DNA from: Ottowia thiooxydans DSM 14619
GTDB lineage: Bacteria; Pseudomonadota; Gammaproteobacteria; Burkholderiales; Burkholderiaceae_C
Direction of reading: 5' to 3'
Assembly: GCF_000422885.1 (NCBI RefSeq)
Contig: NZ_AUGX01000001.1
Coordinates: forward strand, 559,238-623,237
Length of the DNA: 64,000 nucleotides
Shown here: one piece after another, positions 41,861-50,633 of the stretch
Layout: the number at the start of each line of letters is the position of its first letter
Position numbering within the stretch: the stretch's first letter is position 1
The notes under the pieces: model-generated
The model's input: only the letters and a program-made list of their open reading frames with translations
What the model was told of the DNA's origin: nothing
Databases searched by the model: none
Program-made: the position numbers and the translations under genes

Positions 41861-41868
41861 AGAGGGTT

Positions 41869-42228
41869 TCAGGCAGCCAGCTTAGCTTTGGCCTGCTCCA
41901 CGATGCCGGCAAAAGCCGCCTTGTCATGCACAGCGATGTCAGCAAGGACTTTGCGATCGATTTCGATGCCGGCCTTGCGGATGCCGTTGGCAAACTGGCT
42001 GTAGGTCATACCGCATTCACGCGCAGCGGCGTTGATACGGGCAATCCACAGACGACGGAATACGCGCTTCTTGGCACGGCGGTCACGGTATGCATATTGA
42101 CCGGCCTTCATCACCGCCTGTTTGGCGATGCGATAGACGTTACCGCGGCGACCGCGGAAACCCTTAGCAAGGGCGAGGACTTTCTTATGGCGAGCTCGGG
42201 CTGTTACACCACGTTTAACGCGAGGCAT
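41869..42228 (-). CDS. rplT: 50S ribosomal protein L20
   Basis: The 119-residue protein begins [20 protein letters not shown] and keeps the L20 core [20 protein letters not shown] and [16 protein letters not shown]. It is needed early in 50S assembly and represses its own operon in several bacteria. It is 26 bp downstream of rpmI. Confidence 0.98.
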   Translation of the reverse strand: MPRVKRGVTARARHKKVLALAKGFRGRRGNVYRIAKQAVMKAGQYAYRDRRAKKRVFRRLWIARINAAARECGMTYSQFANGIRKAGIEIDRKVLADIAVHDKAAFAGIVEQAKAKLAA

Positions 42229-42254
42229 GTTATTTTTCCTTGTTCGTCAGTTGA

Positions 42255-42458
42255 TCAAAGGCCAGCGAATGGCAGCATTTGTGCCATGTGACCCATATTG
42301 GTCTCATGCACATTCACCGCACCGCGCAATTGGCGTTTGTTCTTGGTGGTCTTCTTGGTCAAGATGTGACGTTTGAAGGCTTGACCGCGCTTGACGGTGC
42401 CACCGGGACGAACGCGAAAACGTTTCTTCGCGCTGCTCTTAGTTTTCATTTTGGGCAT
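42255..42458 (-). CDS. rpmI: 50S ribosomal protein L35
   Basis: The 67-residue protein, [20 protein letters not shown], then [18 protein letters not shown], is a standard L35. It lies between infC and rplT. The 178-bp gap before it is structured (see 42459-42636). Confidence 0.98.
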   Translation of the reverse strand: MPKMKTKSSAKKRFRVRPGGTVKRGQAFKRHILTKKTTKNKRQLRGAVNVHETNMGHMAQMLPFAGL

Positions 42459-42636
42459 TTAAATGCTCACTTTTGAATTGTGCTCGTGAGGCGTCTGCAA
42501 ACTGCTTGCAGCCTTGTTGGCCCCGAGACACTTCTTATAGTCAGCCTTTCAGCTGACTCATCTGCCTGCACACCCCTCTCCAGAGGAGTGGAGCGCACTG
42601 GCAAATTCTCATCTCACCATCTACCCCAATTCGGGA
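42459..42636 (-). promoter_or_regulatory. Structured infC-rpmI spacer (candidate L20-responsive leader)
   Basis: The spacer, read leftward, contains the stem AGTCAGC-TGAAAG-GCTGACT (42539-42558), a CCTC-TGGA-GAGG stem and a CTGCAA...TTGCAG pair nearer rpmI. In Escherichia coli and Bacillus, L20 represses this operon through RNA in the same place. The structures are visible; the function is by analogy. Confidence 0.4.
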
Positions 42637-43251
42637 TCAGCTATCTGCCTGCACCGCTGCTGGTTGACCCGCCACGACAGGCTTGACCGCACCGCCACCG
42701 CCTGGTTTCTTGCGCGCCGGAGCAAGCATCATGATCATCTGACGACCTTCAAGCTTCGGAAACTGCTCGACCAGAATCTGATCGGCCAGCTCGTCCCGAA
42801 TACGGTTCAGCAACGCCATGCCCAGATCTTGGTGCGTGATTTCGCGGCCGCGAAAACGCAGCGTGACTTTCACCTTGTCGCCATCGCCCAGGAAGCGGCG
42901 AATATTGCGCATCTTGATGTTGTAGTCACCATCGTCCGTACCAGGGCGGAACTTGACTTCCTTGATCTCGATAACCGTTTGCTTGGCCTTGGCTTCGGCG
43001 GCCTTCTTCTGTTCGAGATACTTGAACTTGCCGTAATCCATCAGCCGGCAAACCGGCGGATTGGCATTGGCAACAACTTCGACCAAATCAACGTCGTACT
43101 CACCAGCCAGGCGCAAAGCCTCCTGGATTGGCACAACGCCAAGGGGTTCATTTTCAGGACCGTTGAGGCGAACCTCTGGGGCCATGATTTCTCGATTCAG
43201 ACGGTGGGCACGTTCCTCCCGCTGGCGGCGATCACGAAAATTGGTAGCTAT
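42637..43251 (-). CDS. infC: Translation initiation factor IF-3, probable AUA start
   Basis: IF-3 domains are complete: [20 protein letters not shown] and [13 protein letters not shown] at the N-terminus, [20 protein letters not shown] in the linker and ITLRF-type C-terminal strands ([20 protein letters not shown]). The conserved N-terminal segment begins at IATNFRDRR, whose first codon is ATA at 43251, exactly eight bases after GAGGA. The only canonical-type starts are a TTG at 43266, which overlaps that ribosome site, and an ATG inside the folded domain. An AUU-like rare start is the known basis of infC autoregulation in E. coli, so AUA here fits. Confidence 0.9.
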   Translation of the reverse strand: MATNFRDRRQREERAHRLNREIMAPEVRLNGPENEPLGVVPIQEALRLAGEYDVDLVEVVANANPPVCRLMDYGKFKYLEQKKAAEAKAKQTVIEIKEVKFRPGTDDGDYNIKMRNIRRFLGDGDKVKVTLRFRGREITHQDLGMALLNRIRDELADQILVEQFPKLEGRQMIMMLAPARKKPGGGGAVKPVVAGQPAAVQADS

Positions 43252-43337
43252 GGCAAAAATCCTCAATACAAAATGCTACGAACACGTAGCGAAAGCCGCT
43301 CATTACACGCGGGCCAGAGCTTGTTTCGGGTAGAAAT

Positions 43338-45245
43338 TCAGGCTTTGGAAGCAATGTCTTCGGCGATACGCTTGGAAAACGCATCCAGAGACATTACGCC
43401 GAGATCAACATTGCCTCGGGCGCGCACTGCGACGGCGCCAGCCTCCCTTTCCTTGTCCCCTACGACCAGGATAAAAGGTAGCTTTTGCAACGAATGCTCT
43501 CGTATTTTATACGTTATCTTCTCGTTGCGCAGATCCGTCTGCACTCTAACCCCTTGATCACGCAGCGTTTTCGCCACGGTTTCAACGTAATCAGCCTGTG
43601 AATCAGTGATATTGAGGACCGCAACCTGTACCGGAGCCAGCCATACAGGCAATGCGCCAGCGTAGTGCTCAATCAGCATTCCGATGAAGCGTTCCAGGCT
43701 GCCCACGATAGCGCGGTGCAGCATGACAGGCCGGTGCCGCGCGCCGTCTTCGCCTACATATTCCGCATCCAGCCGTTCCGGCATGTTGGGATCCACCTGC
43801 ATGGTGCCGCACTGCCATTCCCGGCCAAGGGCGTCTTTCAGGGTGTATTCGATCTTGGGGCCATAGAAGGCACCCTCGCCGGGGCTGATCTGAAACTCAC
43901 ATCCAGAGGCGCGCAGACCTGCCTTCAAGGCTTCTTCAGCCTGATCCCAGCTTTCCTCAGTTCCAATGCGCTGCTCAGGCCGTGTGGCCAATTTGTAGAT
44001 GATCTCGGTGAAGCCGAAATCCTTGTACACGTCTTGCAGCAGTGTGGTGTAGGCCGTGCATTCGGCCTGGATCTGCTCAGGCGTGCAGAAAATGTGGCCA
44101 TCGTCTTGAGTGAACCCGCGCACACGCATGATGCCGTGCAGGCCGCCACTTGGCTCGTTGCGGTGGCAATTGCCGAACTCGCCGTAGCGCAGGGGCAGAT
44201 CACGGTAGCTTTTAAGGCCTTGCTTGAAAATCAGGATGTGGCCGGGGCAGTTCATCGGCTTGAGCGCGTAATCCCGCTTTTCCGATTCAGTGACAAACAT
44301 GTTGTCGCGGTATTTGTCCCAGTGCCCTGTTTTCTCCCACAGGGATTTGTCCAGAATCTGCGGGCCTTTGACCTCGTGGTAGCCGTTGTCAATATAGATG
44401 CGGCGCATGTACTGCTCCACCTGCTGCCACAAGGTCCAGCCTTTGGGATGCCAGAACACTGTACCGGGCGAATGCTCGTCAATATGGAAGAGATCAAGTT
44501 CCCGGCCCAGCTTGCGGTGATCGCGCTTTTCCGCTTCTTCAAGCATGCGCAGGTAGTTTTGCAGCTCGTCCTTACTGGTCCAGGCCGTGCCATAAATACG
44601 CTGCAGCATTTCGTTGCGATGGTCACCGCGCCAGTAAGCACCGGCCAATTTCATCAGCTTGAAATGTTTGAGCTTGCCTGTAGACGGCACGTGGGGGCCA
44701 CGGCACAAGTCTTCAAACGCGCCTTCACGGTACAGCGAGACGTCTTCGTTGGAAGGAATGCTGGCAATGATTTCGGCCTTGTAAGCCTCGCCAATGCCTT
44801 TGAAATACGAAACCGCTTCATCACGAGGCAATACGCGACGAACCACAGGCTCGTCCTTGGCCGCCAGTTCGGTCATTTTTTTCTCAATGGCCGCCAAATC
44901 CTCAGGCGTGAATGGGCGTTTGTACGAGAAATCGTAGAAAAACCCGTTTTCAATCACCGGGCCAATGGTGACTTGCGCGTCCGGGAACAACTCTTTGACG
45001 GCATAAGCCAACAAGTGAGCCGTGGAATGGCGAATCACCTCCAGGCCATCTGGATCTTTGGCGGTGATGATGGACAGAGGGCTGTCTTGCGTGATCTGAA
45101 AGCTGGTGTCAACGACCTTGCCATCGATCTTGCCAGCCAGTGCCGCTTTCGCCAGACCTGAGCCAATGGAAGCGGCCACCTCGGCCACAGTCACCGGGCC
45201 GGGGAACTCGCGTTGGGAACCGTCAGGGAGTGTGATGTGAATCAT
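43338..45245 (-). CDS. thrS: Threonyl-tRNA synthetase
   Basis: The 635-residue enzyme starts at ATG 45245 ([20 protein letters not shown]). It carries the TGS domain, the editing domain ([20 protein letters not shown]), the catalytic core with zinc ligands (MNCPGH) and motif 2 ([18 protein letters not shown]), and the anticodon-binding domain ([20 protein letters not shown]). It heads the thrS-infC-rpmI-rplT-pheST-ihfA block. The frame continues upstream through the leader, but a strong terminator hairpin there and a Thr-rich leader frame show that segment is untranslated regulatory RNA. Confidence 0.97.
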   Translation of the reverse strand: MIHITLPDGSQREFPGPVTVAEVAASIGSGLAKAALAGKIDGKVVDTSFQITQDSPLSIITAKDPDGLEVIRHSTAHLLAYAVKELFPDAQVTIGPVIENGFFYDFSYKRPFTPEDLAAIEKKMTELAAKDEPVVRRVLPRDEAVSYFKGIGEAYKAEIIASIPSNEDVSLYREGAFEDLCRGPHVPSTGKLKHFKLMKLAGAYWRGDHRNEMLQRIYGTAWTSKDELQNYLRMLEEAEKRDHRKLGRELDLFHIDEHSPGTVFWHPKGWTLWQQVEQYMRRIYIDNGYHEVKGPQILDKSLWEKTGHWDKYRDNMFVTESEKRDYALKPMNCPGHILIFKQGLKSYRDLPLRYGEFGNCHRNEPSGGLHGIMRVRGFTQDDGHIFCTPEQIQAECTAYTTLLQDVYKDFGFTEIIYKLATRPEQRIGTEESWDQAEEALKAGLRASGCEFQISPGEGAFYGPKIEYTLKDALGREWQCGTMQVDPNMPERLDAEYVGEDGARHRPVMLHRAIVGSLERFIGMLIEHYAGALPVWLAPVQVAVLNITDSQADYVETVAKTLRDQGVRVQTDLRNEKITYKIREHSLQKLPFILVVGDKEREAGAVAVRARGNVDLGVMSLDAFSKRIAEDIASKA

Positions 45246-45269
45246 GTGGGAATCCTGGTCTTCAAAATG

Positions 45270-45301
45270 AAAAAAGCGCGGAGCAAGGTCCGCGCTTTTT
45301 T
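45270..45301 (-). terminator. Intrinsic terminator in the thrS leader (attenuator)
   Basis: Read leftward, AAAAAAGCGCGGA-CCTTGC-TCCGCGCTTTTTT is a perfect 13-bp stem with a T6 run, ending 25 bp before the thrS ATG. Sitting inside the 5' leader of a synthetase gene, it must be read through conditionally. The upstream sequence at 45329-45336 can pair with its left arm. Confidence 0.85.
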
Positions 45302-45343
45302 CGAGGGCAAAGGCTAAATCTCGTGCAGGCGCGAACGGCCAGC

Positions 45344-45385
45344 CTAGCGGCTGGTGAGAATCTCCGTTGTAGTTCGCGGTGTCAT
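45344..45385 (-). CDS. Threonine-rich leader peptide of thrS ([13 protein letters not shown])
   Basis: A 13-codon frame, ATG at 45385 to TAG at 45344, encodes [13 protein letters not shown]: five threonines in 13 residues, three of them consecutive and using ACT, ACA and ACG codons. AAGG lies about 11 bases upstream. Its CGCGAAC (45372-45378) can pair with GTTCGCG (45330-45336), and TTCGCGC (45329-45335) can instead pair with GCGCGGA in the terminator's left arm. A ribosome stalled on the Thr codons would cover the first partner and free the second to block the terminator. This is the classical attenuation layout; no homologue comparison was possible. Confidence 0.7.
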   Translation of the reverse strand: MTPRTTTEILTSR

Positions 45386-45566
45386 AACCGACTATGCCTT
45401 TCTCGCCCTTATGGGTTACAGATGGTGAGATTCTACCGGGTCCCGAGTTGGTTTGCCTGGCCACTGGCTCGGATTTTCTCACCAGCCGGGGATGAACGTG
45501 ATCGGCTGTGAAGTGGTGGCAAGGATCGAAAAACGTGGCAAAACACCAGTCGCAGCCGTCATACAA

Positions 45567-45895
45567 GCCGAAACGGCCTTCTCATCCTAGATTTCAAAAA
45601 ACCTTTGAGTTGCCGCAACACGCAGCGCTTTAGCGCCCCACTTCGCTTGGCTCGAAACTGAAAACTCTCCCCTCCTCGACCGTGTATCAGGCCATTTTCA
45701 GTGCTCGCTCTTCAGCCGAAATCGAGGCGCACAACGAACCAAGGGTTTTTACCAAGACACCCTGAATCCATAGCTTGAGGGAATCAAACAATCTCCACAT
45801 TTGATTGGACGGTTATCGATTGAGGCTCTCTAATCCGGCCCACGCAAAGCCCTCTTTCGAGGGGCGAAGAGCGTCGCAACAAATAGGAGACAACA
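45567..45895. other. Divergent intergenic region between the thrS leader and the TRAP operon
   Basis: No gene or tRNA was recognised. It contains the inverted repeat AATCAAA-N11-TTTGATT (45782-45806), about 90 bp before the first TRAP gene, a likely operator for that operon's unidentified regulator. A good GGAG ribosome site precedes 45896. Confidence 0.5.
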
Positions 45896-46438
45896 ATGGA
45901 TGCATTGGGCCGAGGCGCACTCGCTGTGCTGCGCTGGCTGATCGTGCTATGCGTGGGTGCCATGGTGGTGCTCGTGTTCGGGAACGTCGTACTAAGGTAC
46001 GGTTTCAACTCCGGCATCAGCATCTCGGAGGAGGCAGCGCGGTACTTTTTCGTATGGCTCACCTTCCTGGGTGCTGTAGTCGCCATGTACGACCACGCGC
46101 ATCTAGGTGTGGACACCTTGGTCTCGCGGCTGCCGGTGATGGGTAAGAAATTCTGCGCAGTACTCAGCGACGTATTCATGCTCGGCTGTTGCGTACTGCT
46201 GCTGATTGGAAGTTGGAAACAAACGCTTTTCAACATGGACAACGCGGCCCCGGTCTCCGGTGTACCGGTCGGCGTCATGCACGCAGCAGCAGTGGTGTCC
46301 AGTGTAGGACTGATCATCGTGATCACGTCGCACTTGATGCGAGTGCTTAGCGGCCGAGCTGGCGTGGACGAGCTTGTGCAGGTGGTCGAAAGTGAAGAGC
46401 GTATGCCTGAAGCGGCGTTGCCAGAGGTGCGCAAGTGA
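45896..46438 (+). CDS. dctQ: TRAP transporter small membrane subunit (DctQ type)
   Basis: The 180-residue protein has the four-helix DctQ pattern: ALAVLRWLIVLCVGAMVVLV, RYGFNSGISISEEAARYFFV (amphipathic link), TFLGAVVAMYDHAHLGVDTL and a last helix AVVSSVGLIIVITSHLM. With DctM it forms the sodium-driven channel for acids delivered by DctP. The ribosome site GGAG is well placed, and the gene opens a six-gene operon. Confidence 0.92.
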   Translation: MDALGRGALAVLRWLIVLCVGAMVVLVFGNVVLRYGFNSGISISEEAARYFFVWLTFLGAVVAMYDHAHLGVDTLVSRLPVMGKKFCAVLSDVFMLGCCVLLLIGSWKQTLFNMDNAAPVSGVPVGVMHAAAVVSSVGLIIVITSHLMRVLSGRAGVDELVQVVESEERMPEAALPEVRK

Positions 46439-47712
46439 CCATCGCCGTCTTCCTTTTCTCGCTGCTCGGCGCCATGGCGCTTGGTATGCCAATTGCCTTC
46501 GCGCTAGTCGTTTGCGGCGTCGCGCTGATGGTTCAGCTCAACAACTTCGATGCGCAAATCATTGCGCAAAACCTGGTCAACGGGGCTGACAGCTTTTCGC
46601 TGTTGGCAGTGCCTTTCTTCATGTTGGCAGGCGAATTCATGAATGCGGGCGGCATCTCACGTCGCATCGTGAACCTGGCCATGTCGTTGATCGGCCATAA
46701 ACGCGGCGGCCTGGGTTACGTGGCGGTGTTCGCTGCCATTTTGATGGCCAGCATGTCAGGCTCCGCCGTCGCCGATACCGCCGCCGTGGGCGCGCTTTTG
46801 ATTCCGATGATGCGCAAAGCAGGTTACGACGTGCCACGCTCGGCTGGCTTGATCGCCTCCGGGGGGATCATTGCACCGGTGTTGCCGCCATCCATTCCAT
46901 TCATCATCTTCGGCGTCGCGGGCGGTGTTTCGATCAGCAAGCTGTTCTTGGCAGGCATTGTTCCGGGGCTGATGATGGGCATCGTACTGGTGTTCACATG
47001 GTGGCTTGTCAACCGCAAGGAAGAACTCACGGTGGCGCCACGCCAGTCGATGCGCGAAGTGCTGTATTGCCTCAAGGATGGCATCTGGGCGTTGGTCATC
47101 CCGGTACTGATCGTAGGGGGTATCAAGGCGGGTGTCTTCACACCCACCGAAGCCGGTGTGGTGGCTGCGGTTTACTCCTTCCTCGTGGGTAAATTTGTCT
47201 ATAAGGAACTGAAGTTTTCGCAGCTCTATGAGCTGATGTTGTCAGCGGGCAAAACAACCGCAGTGATCATGTTCCTGGTCGCGGCAGCGGCGGTTTCAGC
47301 CTGGCTCATCACTATCGCTGATTTGCCGCAAGCCGTTATTGGATTGCTGGAGCCATTGATCGACAACAAGATCTTGTTGATGGTGGTCATCATGATCATT
47401 GTGGTGCTCGTGGGAACCGCGATGGATCTGGTACCTACGATCTTGATCCTGACACCTGTACTGATGCCAGTGGTCAAGCAAGCAGGCATTGATCCGGTGT
47501 ACTTCGGCGTGTTGTTCATCATGAATAACGCCATCGGCCTCATCACGCCGCCAGTAGGCACTGTGCTCAACGTGATCTGCGGCGTCAGCAAGATCACCAT
47601 GGATCAAGTGATGAAGGGCATCTGGCCATTCCTGCTCGCGCACTTGTTGCTACTGGCCGCGTTCACTTTATTCCCGCAGCTCGTGCTGATCCCCATGAAG
47701 TGGTGGATGTGA
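46435..47712 (+). CDS. dctM: TRAP transporter large membrane subunit (DctM type)
   Basis: The 425-residue protein with about twelve helices has the DctM signatures LAVPFFMLAGEFMNAGGISR, then GSAVADTAAVGALLIPMMRK, and ILILTPVLMPVVKQAGIDPV with FFGVLFIMNN-like text (YFGVLFIMNNAIGLITPPVG). It starts at a GTG overlapping the dctQ stop (GTGA). It is the transport channel subunit shared by both DctP proteins downstream. Confidence 0.94.
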   Translation: MTIAVFLFSLLGAMALGMPIAFALVVCGVALMVQLNNFDAQIIAQNLVNGADSFSLLAVPFFMLAGEFMNAGGISRRIVNLAMSLIGHKRGGLGYVAVFAAILMASMSGSAVADTAAVGALLIPMMRKAGYDVPRSAGLIASGGIIAPVLPPSIPFIIFGVAGGVSISKLFLAGIVPGLMMGIVLVFTWWLVNRKEELTVAPRQSMREVLYCLKDGIWALVIPVLIVGGIKAGVFTPTEAGVVAAVYSFLVGKFVYKELKFSQLYELMLSAGKTTAVIMFLVAAAAVSAWLITIADLPQAVIGLLEPLIDNKILLMVVIMIIVVLVGTAMDLVPTILILTPVLMPVVKQAGIDPVYFGVLFIMNNAIGLITPPVGTVLNVICGVSKITMDQVMKGIWPFLLAHLLLLAAFTLFPQLVLIPMKWWM

Positions 47713-48632
47713 GCGAGATCGCAGATATGCAGGCCCGTGATTTCCCTATCGTCGATGCGCACCAGCATTTCTGGGAGCCAGAACGAAACTATCACCCCTG
47801 GCTAAACGACGAGCCAATGATCCCGTTCCGCTATGGGGATTACACGGCGATTCGCAGCCGATTTCTGCCACCGGACTATATGGCGGCAACCGGTGGGTGG
47901 AAGGTTGCAAAGACCGTCTACGTTGAAACCGAATGGGATCACCGCGACCCTTTGGGCGAAACGCGGTATATCCATAAGGTAGCCGCGGAATTCGGAGTGC
48001 CGAATGCTGTGGTTGCCCAGGCTTGGCTCGATAGCGAAAACGCCAGGGACTTGATCGTTGCCCAGGCGGCCTTCCCGTTGGTACGTAGCGTGCGCCACAA
48101 GCCTCGTGCAGCCGCCAGCGCGGCGCTAGCGCAACGCGGTGCCAGGGGCAGCATGGATGACCCGCGATGGCGCGACGGTTTCGCTCATCTGGCCCCAAAT
48201 CATCTGATGTTTGATTTGCAAACGCCTTGGTGGCATCTGGACGCAGCCGCAGACCTGGCGGGGGACTTTCCCTCCACCACGATAGTGCTCAACCACGCGG
48301 GGCTTCCGTCAGACCGCAGCGTACCCGGCTTGGCCGCCTGGCGTTCGGCTATGGAGCATCTGGCGAGAGCTCCCAACGTCATGCTCAAGATCTCGGGAAT
48401 AGGACTGGCAGACCGACCATGGCGCGCGGAGGACAACATACCAGTGGTGCGCGATGCGATCTCGATCTTCGGGGCAGAGCGCTGCATGTTCGCCAGCAAT
48501 TTCCCCGTTGACAGTCTGATCGGAGACTTCAACACCATCTTCAGCGGTTTTGCACAGGCCACGGCATCAATGCCATGGGAAGTCCAACGTGGGCTCTTTC
48601 ATGACAACGCGTGCCGGGTCTACCAACTATGA
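47709..48632 (+). CDS. Amidohydrolase 2-family metal-dependent hydrolase (lactonase-like), copy 1
   Basis: The protein of about 307 residues belongs to the COG3618 TIM-barrel group that includes fucono-, rhamnono- and galactaro-lactonases. It has the metal motif IVDAHQHFWEP, the phenolic-wall block KVAKTVYVETEWDHRDPLG, RSVRHKP, TTIVLNHAGLP (metal His) and MFASNFPVDSL. The GTG at 47709 overlaps the dctM stop (GTGA); GTG 47700 or ATG 47727 are alternatives. A paralogue with matching motifs is two genes downstream, each copy followed by a dctP gene. Hydrolysis of an imported sugar lactone is plausible. Confidence 0.85.
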   Translation: MSEIADMQARDFPIVDAHQHFWEPERNYHPWLNDEPMIPFRYGDYTAIRSRFLPPDYMAATGGWKVAKTVYVETEWDHRDPLGETRYIHKVAAEFGVPNAVVAQAWLDSENARDLIVAQAAFPLVRSVRHKPRAAASAALAQRGARGSMDDPRWRDGFAHLAPNHLMFDLQTPWWHLDAAADLAGDFPSTTIVLNHAGLPSDRSVPGLAAWRSAMEHLARAPNVMLKISGIGLADRPWRAEDNIPVVRDAISIFGAERCMFASNFPVDSLIGDFNTIFSGFAQATASMPWEVQRGLFHDNACRVYQL

Positions 48633-48669
48633 CCCCTGTTCACTGAATTCATAAACGAAGGAGACAAAC

Positions 48670-49689
48670 ATGAAGAAATCATTTCACCTCGCTATCCTGG
48701 CCGCTCTCACGTGCACCGCTTTGGCAGTTCCCCTGGGCGCCAACGCTCAAGTGCGTGAGCACACCTTCCGCATCAGCACCGGCGATCCATCTGCCGCCCC
48801 AGGACCCATGGGTAATAAGCGCTTCGCAGAGTTGGTCGCCAAAGCCAGCGGCGGCAAGATGAAGGTCAAAACCTACGACTCTGCCATGCTCGGAAACGAT
48901 GTTCAGATGCAAGGCATGCTGCAAGGTGGGACCATGGATTTCGCACTTGTTGGCGCGCCCACGCTGGGCGGCCTGGTCAAGGAATTCGGCGTCCTGGACT
49001 TCCCCTTCAGCTTTCGCAACGTGCGAGAAGTCGACGCCATGCTCGATGGCCCGATGGGTACACAGCTACTCGATAAGTTGAAGGCCAAGGGCCTTATCGG
49101 CCTGGGGTTCTGGGAAATCGGGTTCCGTCAAGTCACCAATAGCCGGCGTGCAATCACCAAATGGGAAGACCTCGATGGTCTCAAGATCCGAACAGTGCAG
49201 AGCCCGGTCTTCCGCGAGTTCTTCAACAGCACGGGTGCCAATGCCGTTCCGATGGCTATCAACGAGGTTTACACGGCTCTTGAGACCAAAGCCATTGATG
49301 CACAAGAGAACCCGCCATCGATTGTGTCCACACAGAAGTTCTTTGAGGTCCAAAAGCACCTTTCATTGACCAACCACATCTATACCGCGTACGTGCTGCT
49401 GGCAAGCCAGAAGAGTTGGGACAAACTCAACGCGGATGAGCGCAAGATCCTTACGGACGCCGCTGCTAGCGCACGCAGCTACGAGCGCCAGATCGCCCGC
49501 GAGCAAAATTCGGCCTTGCTGGTAGAGCTGCGCAAGCAGATGACGGTCAATGAGCTGAGCCCCGCCGAGACCGCCCGCTTCGCCGAAAAGGCCAAACCTG
49601 TACAGACGAAATTCTCATCCACGCTCGGCGAGGATTTCGTCAAGGCGTGGCTCGGCGCGCTTGATCAAGTTCGTGCCACCGTCAAATGA
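48670..49689 (+). CDS. dctP: TRAP transporter periplasmic binding protein (DctP type), copy 1
   Basis: The 339-residue protein follows AAGGAGACAAAC. It has a signal peptide (MKKSFHLAILAALTCTAL to NAQ) and the DctP fold with the substrate Arg in EDLDGLKIRTVQSPVFREF, NAVPMAINEVYTALETKAID and GFRQVTNSRRAITKWED. It binds an organic or sugar acid and passes it to DctQM. Its partner at 50630-51649 is a paralogue of identical length with the same ribosome site. Confidence 0.92.
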   Translation: MKKSFHLAILAALTCTALAVPLGANAQVREHTFRISTGDPSAAPGPMGNKRFAELVAKASGGKMKVKTYDSAMLGNDVQMQGMLQGGTMDFALVGAPTLGGLVKEFGVLDFPFSFRNVREVDAMLDGPMGTQLLDKLKAKGLIGLGFWEIGFRQVTNSRRAITKWEDLDGLKIRTVQSPVFREFFNSTGANAVPMAINEVYTALETKAIDAQENPPSIVSTQKFFEVQKHLSLTNHIYTAYVLLASQKSWDKLNADERKILTDAAASARSYERQIAREQNSALLVELRKQMTVNELSPAETARFAEKAKPVQTKFSSTLGEDFVKAWLGALDQVRATVK

Positions 49690-50633
49690 CCTCCATGGGT
49701 GATGCAGCACCACTCAATTTGGTGGATGCGCACCATCACCTTTGGGATCTGAAAGCTCACCGCTATCCTTGGCTTCAGGATGCGGTGGAGCCCAACTTTT
49801 TCCTAGGTGACTACGCAGGCATACGGCGCGACTATCTTCCAGGCGACTATCGCAACGATACCCGCCACCATAAAGTCATCGCCACGGTACATGTGGAGGC
49901 TGAACGTGCACGGGATGACCAAGTCGGTGAAACCGCCTGGCTACATCGCCAGCACGCTCGGCACGGGCTGCCAAACGCGGTTGTCGCGCACGCCTGGTTC
50001 CACACGCCTGAAGCCGAGGAAGTACTCGCTGCACAGGCAGCCTGGCCCCTGGTGAAAGGCATCCGGAGCAAACCAGTGACATCTGCCACGCCCGACGCGC
50101 CCCCCCCTCGTGGCGCCGGGTCCATGCATGACCCCCAATGGCTGCGCGGGTTCTCCTTGCTGGAGCAGCACGGCTTCTCATGGGATCTGCGCGTGCCCTA
50201 CTGGCATCTGGCTGAGGCGGCTGAGGTTGCACGGCAGTTTCCAAATACGCCCATCGTGCTGAACCACACAGGTTTCCCTTGGAATCGCTCCGCTGAAGGA
50301 ATAGCTGCCTGGCGGACTGCCATGGAGGAGTTAGCACGCCAGCCCAATGTGCACGTGAAGATATCCGAGCTAGGCCTGCGAGATCTGCCATGGACGATTG
50401 AGTCCAATCGCGGCGTCGTACGTGACACGATCACCATTTTCGGCATGGAACGTTGCATGTTCGCAAGCAATTTTCCAGTGGCCGGTCTACGAATCGGATA
50501 CGACGCATTGATAGAGGCTATGCAGCAGATCCTCGCCGATTTCACGGCCTCCGAGCGCGACGCCTTCTTTCGTCGTAATGCACTGAATTTCTATCGGATT
50601 TCCCCCCCTGACTTACAAGGAGACAAACCATGA
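49686..50633 (+). CDS. Amidohydrolase 2-family metal-dependent hydrolase (lactonase-like), copy 2
   Basis: The 315-residue protein starts at ATG 49686, overlapping the stop of dctP copy 1 (ATGA). It shows the same sequence landmarks as copy 1: NLVDAHHHLWDLKAHRYPWL, KVIATVHVEAERARDDQVGE, GLPNAVVAHAWF, TPIVLNHTGFP and MFASNFPVAGL. The metal His-x-His and C-terminal elements are intact, so both copies should be active, perhaps on related lactones with different sugar parts. Confidence 0.85.
   Translation: MTSMGDAAPLNLVDAHHHLWDLKAHRYPWLQDAVEPNFFLGDYAGIRRDYLPGDYRNDTRHHKVIATVHVEAERARDDQVGETAWLHRQHARHGLPNAVVAHAWFHTPEAEEVLAAQAAWPLVKGIRSKPVTSATPDAPPPRGAGSMHDPQWLRGFSLLEQHGFSWDLRVPYWHLAEAAEVARQFPNTPIVLNHTGFPWNRSAEGIAAWRTAMEELARQPNVHVKISELGLRDLPWTIESNRGVVRDTITIFGMERCMFASNFPVAGLRIGYDALIEAMQQILADFTASERDAFFRRNALNFYRISPPDLQGDKP

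Noticed and set aside
41760-41868. Phe-rich leader peptide for pheST
   Set aside because: The Phe codons found (PFSFHRCFP) lie after the terminator-like hairpin, just before pheS, so they cannot control it by stalling.
45246-45566. N-terminal extension of thrS (open frame of 107 codons upstream)
   Set aside because: It passes through the terminator hairpin and leader frame, has no ribosome site and lacks similarity to ThrS; the TGS domain starts properly at 45245.
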